From positions 395,096-459,095 of the forward strand of contig CAWIGP010000003.1 of NCBI GenBank assembly GCA_963835735.1: a stretch of DNA of 64,000 nt, in the 5' to 3' direction. Positions 17,134 through 24,602 of this stretch are shown here, in pieces. This stretch comes from DASQMT01 sp963835735 (GTDB taxonomy: Bacteria > Actinomycetota > Thermoleophilia > Solirubrobacterales > Solirubrobacteraceae). The first letter of the stretch is position 1. Each line of letters opens with the position of its first letter. Position numbers and translations under genes: made by a program. The notes beneath the pieces were generated by a model. It searched no databases. It saw nothing but the letters and a program-made list of their open reading frames with translations, and was not told the origin of the DNA.

Positions 17134-19560
17134 ATGACGGCCGGGTTGTATGCGCTCGGGCGCTTCTGCGTCCGAGGTCGCTGGATCGTGTTGTGCGTGT
17201 GGCTCGCGGTGTTCGCCGCGCTCGCCGTCCTGGCCCGCGCGGCCGGGCCTGAGGTGAACGACAACCTCACGCTGCCCGGCAGCGGCAGCCAGGCGGCGAC
17301 GGATCTGCTGGAGCAGCGGTTCCCGTCGCAGGCGAACGGCACGAACCCGGTCGTGCTGCGCGCGCCCGCGGGGACCGACATCACGGCCTCGAAGTACAAG
17401 CAGCCGATCGACGACACCGTCGCCGCGCTCAAGAAGGATCCGGATGTCCGCAGCGCCACGAGCCCGCTCGCGAAGGGGTCCGCGCTGCTCGCGAAGGACA
17501 AGAAGATCGGGTACATCGCGCTGAACCTGCGGCCGAGCCCGAGCGAGCTCACGACCGACGACGCGGAGCGAATCGTCGCGCTGGCCGACCCGGCGCGCGA
17601 CGCGGGGCTGGACGTCGGGTTCGGCGGCTACCTGGGCCAGAAGGTGTCCAAGCCGGAGACCCACGTCTCCGAGCTGGTCGGGCTCGGCATGGCGGTGATC
17701 GTGCTGCTGTTCACGTTCGGAACCGTGGTGGCGATGGGGCTGCCGATCGTGACCGCGCTGATCGGACTGGTGAGCGGCCTGTCGATCATCACGCTGATCA
17801 GCCACATCTCGGAGGTCCCGACGGTCGCGCCGACGCTGGCGACGATGATCGGGCTCGGCGTGGGGATCGACTACGCGCTGTTCATCGTCACCCGGCATCT
17901 CGAGCAGCGGCGCGACGGAATGGAGACGCGCGAGTCGATCGCGCGCTCGTGCGCGAGCTCCGGCGGCGCGGTGGTGTTCGCCGGCTGCACGGTGATGGTC
18001 GCGCTGCTGTCGCTGGCCGTCGTCAGCATCCCGCTCGTCACGACGCTCGGCTACACGTCGGCGCTCGTCGTCGCGGTCGCCGTGGTCGCGGCGATCACGC
18101 TGCTGCCGGCGCTGCTGGGGATCGTCGGGGACCGGATCGACCGGCTGCCGATCCCGCTGCCGCACCGGCGCGCCGACGACCAGCCGCACGGCTGGCGCCG
18201 CTGGGGCGAGAACGTCGCGCGGTTCCCGCTGCCGGCCGCGCTCGTCGCGGTCGCGGTGCTCGTCGTGCTGGCGCTGCCGGCGCTCGACCTCTACCTCGGC
18301 CAGCAGGACAACAGCGCGATGCCGGAGAGCACCGATGTGCGACGCGCCTCCGATGGCCTCACCGCCGGCTTCGGGCCCGGCACGAACGGGCCGCTGCTGA
18401 TCAGCGTGGACATGTCCGCCAAGCCCGCCAAGCCCGACCAGAAGAACCTCGACAAGCTCTCCTCCGACGAGCAGGACCAGAAGGACAAGGCCACCAAGCA
18501 GGCGGACGCGCAGGAGCAGCAGCTCGAGGCGCAGGGCATGCCCCCGGACGAGGCGCAGGCGCAGGTGCAGCCGCAGCTCGACAAGCAGATCTCCAAGATC
18601 GAGCAGCAGTCGGAGACGAAGCGCAAGCAGCTCGAACAGCCGGCCACCGATCCGCGGCTGCAGGACCTGCGCGACGACATCAAGAAGACGAGCGGCGTCA
18701 AGAAGGTCTCGCAGCCGCTCGTCAACAAGGACGGGACCGCGGCCGTGCTCGACGTGACGCCGACGACCGACCCGTCCGACCGGGCCACCGCCGACCTCGT
18801 CGAGCGGTTGCGCGACGACACGATCCCGAAGGCCACGCAGGGCAAGGACATGTCGGCCGACGTGGGCGGCACCACCGCCGGCTACGTCGACCTGGCGTCG
18901 GCGATCAGCAGCCGGCTGATCATCACGATCCTCGTCGTCGTCGGGCTCAGCTTCCTGCTGCTGATGCTCGCGTTCCGGTCGGTCGTGATCCCGCTGACGG
19001 CCGGCCTGATGAACCTGGTGTCGATCGGCGCGGCGTTCGGCGTCGTGACCGCCGTGTTCGAGAAGGGCTGGGGCGCGAGCATCGTCGGGCTCGACGGCGA
19101 GGTGCCGATCGTCTCGTTCGTGCCGCTGATGATGTTCGCGATCCTGTTCGGCCTCTCGATGGACTACGAGGTGTTCCTGATGACGCACATCCGGGAGGCC
19201 TGGCTCGAGAAGCGGGACAACAAGCTCGCGGTCATCACCGGCGTCGCGACCACCGGGCGGGTCATCACGTCGGCCGCGCTGATCATGGTCAGCGTGTTCT
19301 TCGCGTTCATCCTCAACGGCGACCCGACCGTCAAGCAGTTCGGCGTCGGGATGGGCGTCGCGGTTGCGGTCGACGCGACGATCGTGCGCTGCCTGCTCGT
19401 GCCGGCGGTGATGGTGCTGCTGGGGCGCGCCAACTGGTGGTTCCCGCGCTGGCTCGACCGGATCGTCCCGAACTTCTCGATCGAGGGAGAGGCGTGGTTC
19501 CGCGAGCGCGACGCGAAGGCCGCGGACGCGGCCGCGGAGCGGGAGCCGGTGCCGACGTAG
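17134..19560 (+). CDS. MMPL-family RND transporter
   Basis: Large membrane protein of 808 residues with the two-half RND layout. Helix 1 (about 17-37) precedes an extracytoplasmic domain, then a five-helix bundle containing the GLGVGIDYALFIVTRH signature. A second extracytoplasmic domain has a charged, Gln/Lys/Glu-rich coiled-coil insert (about 430-515), followed by a second bundle with FGLSMDYEVFLMTHIREAW. The Asp-Tyr pairs mark the proton relay. Such transporters export lipids or drugs. The coiled-coil insert is longer than I expect for the family. The ATG is preceded by a GGAG-like site. Divergent from the GT2 operon across the CTGAGAG element. Confidence 0.93.
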   Translation: MTAGLYALGRFCVRGRWIVLCVWLAVFAALAVLARAAGPEVNDNLTLPGSGSQAATDLLEQRFPSQANGTNPVVLRAPAGTDITASKYKQPIDDTVAALKKDPDVRSATSPLAKGSALLAKDKKIGYIALNLRPSPSELTTDDAERIVALADPARDAGLDVGFGGYLGQKVSKPETHVSELVGLGMAVIVLLFTFGTVVAMGLPIVTALIGLVSGLSIITLISHISEVPTVAPTLATMIGLGVGIDYALFIVTRHLEQRRDGMETRESIARSCASSGGAVVFAGCTVMVALLSLAVVSIPLVTTLGYTSALVVAVAVVAAITLLPALLGIVGDRIDRLPIPLPHRRADDQPHGWRRWGENVARFPLPAALVAVAVLVVLALPALDLYLGQQDNSAMPESTDVRRASDGLTAGFGPGTNGPLLISVDMSAKPAKPDQKNLDKLSSDEQDQKDKATKQADAQEQQLEAQGMPPDEAQAQVQPQLDKQISKIEQQSETKRKQLEQPATDPRLQDLRDDIKKTSGVKKVSQPLVNKDGTAAVLDVTPTTDPSDRATADLVERLRDDTIPKATQGKDMSADVGGTTAGYVDLASAISSRLIITILVVVGLSFLLLMLAFRSVVIPLTAGLMNLVSIGAAFGVVTAVFEKGWGASIVGLDGEVPIVSFVPLMMFAILFGLSMDYEVFLMTHIREAWLEKRDNKLAVITGVATTGRVITSAALIMVSVFFAFILNGDPTVKQFGVGMGVAVAVDATIVRCLLVPAVMVLLGRANWWFPRWLDRIVPNFSIEGEAWFRERDAKAADAAAEREPVPT

Positions 19561-19561
19561 C

Positions 19562-20815
19562 TCACGTCGCCTCGGCCGGCAGTTCGCGCATGCGCGGTAG
19601 CGGGGAGGGAAGGAGCAGCAGCGCGCTTGCGATGCCGCCGACGGCGGCGAGCCAGAGCGCGGGCCGCAGCCCGAGCCACGTGCCGACCGCGCCGGCTACG
19701 ACCGCGCCGAGCGGCCGCGCCCCGTAGTTGAGCGCCAGGTATGCGCCCTGTACGCGCGCCCGCAGGCGGTCGGGCGTGAGCGCCTGCCGGATCGCGCCGG
19801 CGCAGATGTCGTCCAGCATCAGCCCGAGGCCGGAGCCGAACTCGGCGGCGACCAGCAGGACGACTGCGAAGGCTGCGGGGCCTGATGCGAGCGGCACGAG
19901 CAGCAGCGCGCCGGGGTAGAGGAACGCGCCTGCGATGCACGCGGGACCGACGCCGATTCGGCGGGTGGCGGGGCTCGCGATCGCCGAGCCTGCGAGCGCG
20001 CCGAGCGCGCCGGCGCCGAGCGCGAGCCCGATCGTGCCGGCCGACAGGCCCAGCTCGCGCGCGGCGAACAGAAACAGCAGCGTGAAGTAGATCGTGTAGA
20101 AGAAGTTCAGCAGCGCGCCCGCGACGAACTGGGCGAGCAGCGCCGGCGTGCGGGCTACGAACCGCAACCCTTCGCGGATGTGGCCGCGCGCCGTCTCCTC
20201 CCCCGGCGGCTCGTCTGCGTGCACCGAGCCAAGCAGGAACGCGGATCCCAAGAACGAGACCGCGTCCAGCATGAGCGCGGCCGGCCCGGACAGCAGCTGC
20301 ACGAGCACGCCTCCGGCGCTCGGCCCGGCGACCCACGAGAACGAGTAGCTGCCGCGGATCAGCGCCGTGCCCTCGACGAACTGCTCGCGCGGCACCAGCG
20401 CCGTGAACAAGCTGTTAGCGCAGACGGCGAACACGACGGCCAGCGAACCGGTGAGGAACGCGACCACGTAGAGCTGGGACAGCGTGAGCGCGCCGAGCCA
20501 GTACGTGATGGGCACGCTCGCGAGCAGCGCCGCGCGCAGGAGGTCGGTGGCGATCATCGTTCCGCGCCGCCGCCCGCGGCGGTCGACGAGCGAGCCCGCG
20601 TGGAGCGCGAACAGCAGGTTCGGCAGCGAGCCCGCCGCGGCGAGCAGGCCGATCTCCGCAGCGGTGACGTCGAGCGCGAGGACGGCCACGAGGGGAAGCG
20701 CGACGATCGTCACCTGGTCGCCGAGATAGGAGACGGTCTGTGCCGTCCAGAAGCGGCGGAACGCGAGCCGGCCCAGCGGACCTTGTTTGGTAGTAGCAAA
20801 CAAGAGTTTGCTCAC
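19562..20815 (-). CDS. MFS transporter, EntS-like (MFS_3)
   Basis: Twelve-helix major facilitator of about 417 residues. RRFWTAQTVSYLGDQVTIVALP and the loop GSLVDRRGRRRGTMIATDLL are typical of the MFS_3 group. Start is uncertain: GTG 20815 is used, but TTG 20803 is possible, and longer reading is antisense to the regulator gene. Divergent from the XRE-cupin regulator with a shared operator region, so it is probably that regulator's target. Ends 2 bp from the MMPL stop (convergent). Confidence 0.84.
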   Translation of the reverse strand: MSKLLFATTKQGPLGRLAFRRFWTAQTVSYLGDQVTIVALPLVAVLALDVTAAEIGLLAAAGSLPNLLFALHAGSLVDRRGRRRGTMIATDLLRAALLASVPITYWLGALTLSQLYVVAFLTGSLAVVFAVCANSLFTALVPREQFVEGTALIRGSYSFSWVAGPSAGGVLVQLLSGPAALMLDAVSFLGSAFLLGSVHADEPPGEETARGHIREGLRFVARTPALLAQFVAGALLNFFYTIYFTLLFLFAARELGLSAGTIGLALGAGALGALAGSAIASPATRRIGVGPACIAGAFLYPGALLLVPLASGPAAFAVVLLVAAEFGSGLGLMLDDICAGAIRQALTPDRLRARVQGAYLALNYGARPLGAVVAGAVGTWLGLRPALWLAAVGGIASALLLLPSPLPRMRELPAEAT

Positions 20816-20821
20816 TATAAT
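20785..20821 (+). promoter_or_regulatory. promoter/operator between MFS and XRE-cupin genes
   Basis: GCAAAC (20796-20801) and GTTTGC (20806-20811) form a perfect inverted repeat with a 4-bp spacer; another GTTTGG is at 20785-20790. A consensus -10 box TATAAT lies at 20816-20821, so transcription would start at about the GTG 20829, giving a leaderless message. No good -35 box is seen at 17 bp. The MFS start codon itself lies inside the element. Confidence 0.6.
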
Positions 20822-20828
20822 CGATCGC

Positions 20829-21389
20829 GTGACGGCGATCGAGATCGGCGCGCGCCTGCGCCGCGCGCGGCAGGAGCAGGGGCTGACGATCGACCAGCTC
20901 GCGCACGCGACCGGGCTCACCAAGGGGTTCCTGTCGCAGGTCGAGCGCGACCTCGCGAGCGCCTCGGTCAGCTCGTTGCTGAAGATCTGCGCCGCGCTCG
21001 GCCTGCGGGTCGGCGACCTGTTCGACGAGGAACCGGAGTCGGGGCTGGTGCGCGCGGGTGAGCGACCGCTGCTCGACTTCGGCGGGATCGGCGCCGAGGA
21101 CCGCCTGCTCACGCCGCGTGCGAACCGGCGGCTGCAGGCGTTCCACTCGACGGTGGGACCCGGGGGGCGGAGCGGCGACGGGCCGGGCTATCCGACCCCG
21201 ACCGAGGCGCAGTTCGTGCACGTGACGAAGGGCGAGCTCGAGATCACGGTCGGCGGCGAGGTGTTCCGGCTGAGAGCGGGCGACTCGCTGACGTTCGGTG
21301 GCCGCGAGCTGGGCGGCTGGCGCAACCCGTCGGTCCGCCGGGGCGCCGAGCTGATCTGGGTGCTCACGCCGTCGCTGTTCCAGCTCTGA
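20829..21389 (+). CDS. XRE-family regulator with C-terminal cupin
   Basis: Transcription factor of 186 residues. The N-terminal helix-turn-helix spans residues 5-60 (RLRRARQEQGLTIDQLAHAT, GLTKGFLSQVERD). The C-terminal RmlC-like cupin (about 100-185) shows QFVHVTKGELEITVGGEVF and LRAGDSLTFGGRE. Cupin-XRE proteins sense small molecules. GTG 20829 is preferred because it coincides with the predicted transcript start. Its 3' end overlaps the convergent apbE gene by 26 bp. Confidence 0.88.
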   Translation: MTAIEIGARLRRARQEQGLTIDQLAHATGLTKGFLSQVERDLASASVSSLLKICAALGLRVGDLFDEEPESGLVRAGERPLLDFGGIGAEDRLLTPRANRRLQAFHSTVGPGGRSGDGPGYPTPTEAQFVHVTKGELEITVGGEVFRLRAGDSLTFGGRELGGWRNPSVRRGAELIWVLTPSLFQL

Positions 21390-22380
21390 CGATCTCGTGG
21401 GTGCCGTCGTCGAGCACGACGACTCCGCCGTGCGGGAGCCATGCGCGGGCGTCCGCCGGTCCGCTCAGCAGCGCCGCTTTTGCGCGGGTCTCGGCCTCGA
21501 GCGCCGTCGGCGCGAGCGCGGTGGCCTGCACGACGCCGGTGAACGCCGGCCTGCCCGTGGCGGGGTCGAGCAGGTGATGGGCCGGCCTGCCGGAGTCGTC
21601 CAGCCAGCTGCGCGTCGTGATCCCGCTCGTGGCGGCGGCGCCGGACGTGAGCGCGAACGTGTGCAGGATCGCGTCGCCGAACGGGCTCGCCACGCGCACT
21701 GGCCGCGGCCGGGCGCCGCCCATCCGCAGGTCGCCGGCGCAGTTCACGACGAAGCCGGGGTGGGCCGCCAGCTCGACCGCGAGCAGATCCGCGAACAGCC
21801 CCTTCGCGAGGCCGCCGCTGTCGATCGCCACGCCCGGCGGTCTGCGCACGACGCGCCTCTCGCGGTCGGCGACGATCGTGCGCCAGCGCGCGTTGGGTGA
21901 GGGCCCGGCAGGCCGGCGTCGCGGCGCGAGCCGCAGCGCGAGCGCGAGCGGGAGTGCCCCGGCGCGCGGGCCGCGCCGGCCGGAACGCATCATGGCGCGG
22001 CCATCGTCGGTCGCCGCGTTGGCACGCGTCATCGCTTGACCTTGGTTGGACGCCACGTCCGTGCCGGTCGTCGATCGGCCATACCCGGCCGCCTCGATGT
22101 CGCGCGCCAGCGTGCCGTCGACGAGGCCGCCGGTGCGTGCGCCCGCGGCGGCGACGGCCGCGGCGAGGGCCAGCATCGTCTCGCTCGCCGGCACCGCTTC
22201 ACGCGCGTCGGCGTTCAGCCGCGACAACTCGCTGTCCGGCGCGAATCGGGTGAATCGGTCGTGCCACTCGAGCAGTCGCTCGCGCGCCCTTGCGGCGGCC
22301 GCGCGGCCGTCGGCGCCGGCCACGCGCACCTCGCAGGTCCCGCCGAAGCACGCGAACCGCTCGACCGCCTCGCGGCTCAT
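21364..22380 (-). CDS. apbE: FAD:protein FMN transferase
   Basis: Flavin transferase that covalently attaches FMN to a Ser/Thr of a partner protein outside the cytoplasm. Family segments seen: VDGTLARDIEAAGYGRS, AIDSGGLAKGLFADLLAVEL, FVVNCAGDLRMGG and HHLLDPATGRPAF, with the C-terminal metal/FAD region around APTALEAETRAKAALL. At about 338 residues it has an extra Arg/Ala-rich insert (about residues 110-165). No lipobox or signal is evident at the start. ATG overlaps the stop of the ferric-reductase-like gene. No FMN_bind-domain target gene is adjacent. Confidence 0.87.
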   Translation of the reverse strand: MSREAVERFACFGGTCEVRVAGADGRAAAARARERLLEWHDRFTRFAPDSELSRLNADAREAVPASETMLALAAAVAAAGARTGGLVDGTLARDIEAAGYGRSTTGTDVASNQGQAMTRANAATDDGRAMMRSGRRGPRAGALPLALALRLAPRRRPAGPSPNARWRTIVADRERRVVRRPPGVAIDSGGLAKGLFADLLAVELAAHPGFVVNCAGDLRMGGARPRPVRVASPFGDAILHTFALTSGAAATSGITTRSWLDDSGRPAHHLLDPATGRPAFTGVVQATALAPTALEAETRAKAALLSGPADARAWLPHGGVVVLDDGTHEIVRAGTATA

Positions 22381-22922
22381 GACCGCTGCACCTGCGGCGA
22401 GGGTGGCGGGCCGGCCAGGCGTACGGTCAGCAGCGCGGCGGCCGGCACCACGGCGGCGGCGGTCGCGATCAGGAACCAGGCGGTGCCCGCGTCGGTCCCC
22501 TCGAAAAGGCCGTGCAGCACGCCGAGCAGCCAGCCCAGCGCCGTGAAGCGATGCAGCGTGCGCCATCGCGCCACGCCGATCCGCCCGCGCACGTAGTAGG
22601 ACAGGCCCAGCACGATCAGCGTCCAGCCGGCGACGATGCCGGTCGTCGTCCAGATGCGCTCGTAGCCGCTGACGAACGGGATCGTCACGTCGGCGAGGCT
22701 CGGGCTGAGGTAGCCGTCCCCGAGCAGCGCGCCGGCGTGGATGACGATCGCGGCAATCGTGGCGAGCGACAGCGCCTCGTGCGTGACGCGGAGCTGGGGC
22801 TTGCGGCCCTTCGCGAACGGCCCGGCCATCAGCAGGCCGAGAGTCACCGCCGCGCTTGATGCCAGCAGCGCGACGACGCCCGCGGCCCGGCTCGTGATCC
22901 AGAAGATGTGCTCGGGATCCAT
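22377..22922 (-). CDS. ferric-reductase-like transmembrane protein
   Basis: Six-helix haem-binding membrane protein of 181 residues resembling the FRD domain (NOX/MsrQ type). Two histidine pairs at the spacing needed for stacked b-haems are visible: H48/H62 (THEALSL, IHAGALL) and H124/H137 (LHRF, LHGLF). It lacks a C-terminal FAD/NADPH domain, so it would take electrons from or pass them to another carrier. Overlaps apbE (ATGA) and follows the Ser/Thr-rich protein by 3 bp. A role in trans-membrane electron transfer is inferred. Confidence 0.85.
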   Translation of the reverse strand: MDPEHIFWITSRAAGVVALLASSAAVTLGLLMAGPFAKGRKPQLRVTHEALSLATIAAIVIHAGALLGDGYLSPSLADVTIPFVSGYERIWTTTGIVAGWTLIVLGLSYYVRGRIGVARWRTLHRFTALGWLLGVLHGLFEGTDAGTAWFLIATAAAVVPAAALLTVRLAGPPPSPQVQRS

Positions 22923-22925
22923 GAC

Positions 22926-23249
22926 TCAGGACTGCGCCGTGGTGACCGCGTCGGACGAGTCGCCGGTCGTTGCCGACGACGTCGCGTCATCCGACGACGA
23001 CGACGAGGTGCCGCTCGCTCCCGACGACGTCGTGTCGCCCGCGGACGAGGACGAAGCTGCGCTCGCCGACGAGGACGTGGACGCCGCGGTCTGCGTCGAC
23101 GCGGTGGCGCCCATCGAGCCGCTGTAGGCGATCACGCCCCAGGCGAGCACGAAGGTGGCGAGCGCCGCGGCGGCGACGCGCCGGCGGATGGCGGCGATCC
23201 TCCGCGCGCGAGCGGCGAGCCGCTCGCGCGCGGCGTCGGGGAGCGGCAT
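22926..23249 (-). CDS. Ser/Thr-rich single-pass membrane protein
   Basis: Unrecognised small protein of 107 residues. A basic N-terminus (residues 8-24), one membrane helix (about 25-43) and an external tail almost wholly Ser, Thr, Ala, Gly and Asp. The tail contains DTTSSGASG (72-80), which resembles the SGA(S/T) core of ApbE flavinylation sites. It sits between the dioxygenase and the ferric-reductase-like gene, in the place where FMN-binding partners occur in related operons. Function is not known; the flavin-acceptor idea is a hypothesis. Confidence 0.66.
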   Translation of the reverse strand: MPLPDAARERLAARARRIAAIRRRVAAAALATFVLAWGVIAYSGSMGATASTQTAASTSSSASAASSSSAGDTTSSGASGTSSSSSDDATSSATTGDSSDAVTTAQS

Positions 23250-23253
23250 GCGA

Positions 23254-23943
23254 TCAGCGCTCCACGTTGAGGGTCATGCGGCCGAGGTAGCCGCCGGCCC
23301 GGCGCCGGCGTACGGCCATGCGCGAGCCGGATTCGTAGATCCCGTCCTCGGCGTTCGTCGTCTCGGCGGCGCCGCGCGCGCGGTAGTGGCGCGTCCGGTA
23401 CACCGCGTCGCTGAGCGAGTCGCGGAAGAACAGCTGGCCGGTGTGCACCTCGTTGCCGCCGACGTGGACCTTGAGGTGGATGTGCGGCGTGCGGCCGCGG
23501 TACCAGCCCGGGTAGATCGTGTCGAACACGGCGCGGCCCTTCGAGTTCGCCTTCTGGTGTCCGCGCAGGTAACGGCTCGAAGAGTCGCCGTCGAAGCCGG
23601 AGTACTCGCCGCCGGCGTCGGCGTGCCAGATCTCGACGTCGGCGCCGGAGATGACGCGGCAGGTGCTCGCGTCCTGGACTGTGAACACGATCCGCAGCCG
23701 CACGCCGGCCCGGTCCTCGGTGATGTCGCGCCGGGTCAGGTTCGTGTCGATCCAGTACGGCCCTTCGGTCAGCTCACGACTGAGCGTGCACGAGGCGCCG
23801 GCCTGCTCGGCGACCGCGGCTGCGCGCTCCGGCTCGAGCCAACCCTGCCGCGACGCTGCCCAGACCAACCCGAGCCCGGACGCCGCGGCGCCGGCGAGGA
23901 ACTCGCGCCGCCGCGGCGCGCGCACCTCGCGCCGGCCGCTCAT
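23254..23943 (-). CDS. Tat-exported intradiol dioxygenase-like protein
   Basis: Exported protein of 229 residues with the intradiol ring-cleavage dioxygenase fold. A twin-arginine-like start (APRRREFLAGAAASGLGLVW) precedes the core. The non-haem Fe(III) ligands expected (two Tyr, two His) can be placed at EGPYWID, YPGWYRGRTPHIHLKV. VEIWHADAGGEYSGFD is the usual core loop. Secreted members of this group are poorly characterised, so the aromatic substrate is unknown. The stop lies 4 bp upstream of the Ser/Thr-rich gene; the start overlaps the previous gene's stop. Confidence 0.84.
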   Translation of the reverse strand: MSGRREVRAPRRREFLAGAAASGLGLVWAASRQGWLEPERAAAVAEQAGASCTLSRELTEGPYWIDTNLTRRDITEDRAGVRLRIVFTVQDASTCRVISGADVEIWHADAGGEYSGFDGDSSSRYLRGHQKANSKGRAVFDTIYPGWYRGRTPHIHLKVHVGGNEVHTGQLFFRDSLSDAVYRTRHYRARGAAETTNAEDGIYESGSRMAVRRRRAGGYLGRMTLNVER

Positions 23944-24443
23944 GATCGCGTCGCGATTGTCGTGGCGTCGTCCGACGACCCGTCCGGCGGCGTCGTGCCG
24001 TCGCCGTCCGGCGGAACGGCGCTGTCATCCGGCGGCGCCGCACCGTCCGGCGGCGCGGCGCCCGCGGGCGGGGCGCCGCCCGGCGGGTGCATCCCGCCGG
24101 CCGGACCCTGTGGCCGCACCGACTCGAGCGCGGCCGACACCTTGTCGACGGACAAGCCGAGCTCCTCGGCCAGCGCAGCCGCCAGGTCGTCGCCGCCGGC
24201 CTGGAGCGGCCCGGCGGACGAGCGTGCGGCGTCCATCGCCGCTTCCAGCTCGTCGGTCGTCACGCCGAGTTCGTCGGCGAGCGCGCTGAGGTGCATGCCG
24301 CCCTGAGCGGCGCCTGCTCGCGGCTGCGATGCCGCCTGCGAGCTCGCGGTGTCGCCGCCTTGCGCGGCGACGCCGATGCCCGTGCCGGTGGCGAGGGCGG
24401 CGACGCCCGCGAACACGGCGACCCTGCGGAAACGGGGGTCCAT
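23940..24443 (-). CDS. secreted protein with helical repeats and Pro/Gly/Asp-rich tail
   Basis: Unrecognised exported protein of 167 residues. A signal peptide (about 8-27) is followed by two similar helical units, ADELGVTTDELEAAMDAA and AEELGLSVDKVSAALESV, and a low-complexity tail rich in PPDG and PPGGA. Repeats of this helical type are common in small actinobacterial secreted proteins of unknown role. It is the first gene of the minus-strand operon leading to apbE. The upstream region carries CTGAGAG boxes shared with the 17-kb site. Confidence 0.72.
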   Translation of the reverse strand: MDPRFRRVAVFAGVAALATGTGIGVAAQGGDTASSQAASQPRAGAAQGGMHLSALADELGVTTDELEAAMDAARSSAGPLQAGGDDLAAALAEELGLSVDKVSAALESVRPQGPAGGMHPPGGAPPAGAAPPDGAAPPDDSAVPPDGDGTTPPDGSSDDATTIATRS

Positions 24444-24515
24444 CTAGGTGTCCTCCTCGTATTCGATCACGGGCTCGATGGTCGGCGCGCTCGCCGGGAG
24501 CGCGCTGGGCGCAGC

Positions 24516-24557
24516 CTGAGAGGTTCCTGAGACGGTCCGCTCTCAGGCGATTCCCAG
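24516..24557. promoter_or_regulatory. CTGAGAG/CTGAGAC direct repeats plus inverted copy
   Basis: CTGAGAG (24516-24522) and CTGAGAC (24527-24533) are spaced 11 bp. CTCTCAG (24540-24546) is the same heptamer on the other strand, followed by CCCAGG at 24553-24558, again about 11 bp on. The block sits between the divergent dioxygenase operon and the GT39-type gene. It matches the 17.05-kb element in sequence and spacing, which points to one response regulator controlling all these genes. Confidence 0.62.
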
Positions 24558-24602
24558 GCTTCGCTGCGGCTGCTCCAAGCCCGCGCGCCGACGCTGCCGG
24601 GC

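Noticed and set aside
17095..19188. 697-codon open frame antisense to the MMPL gene
   Set aside because: No known features, His/Asp/Arg-rich, wholly explained by the codon bias of the opposite MMPL gene.
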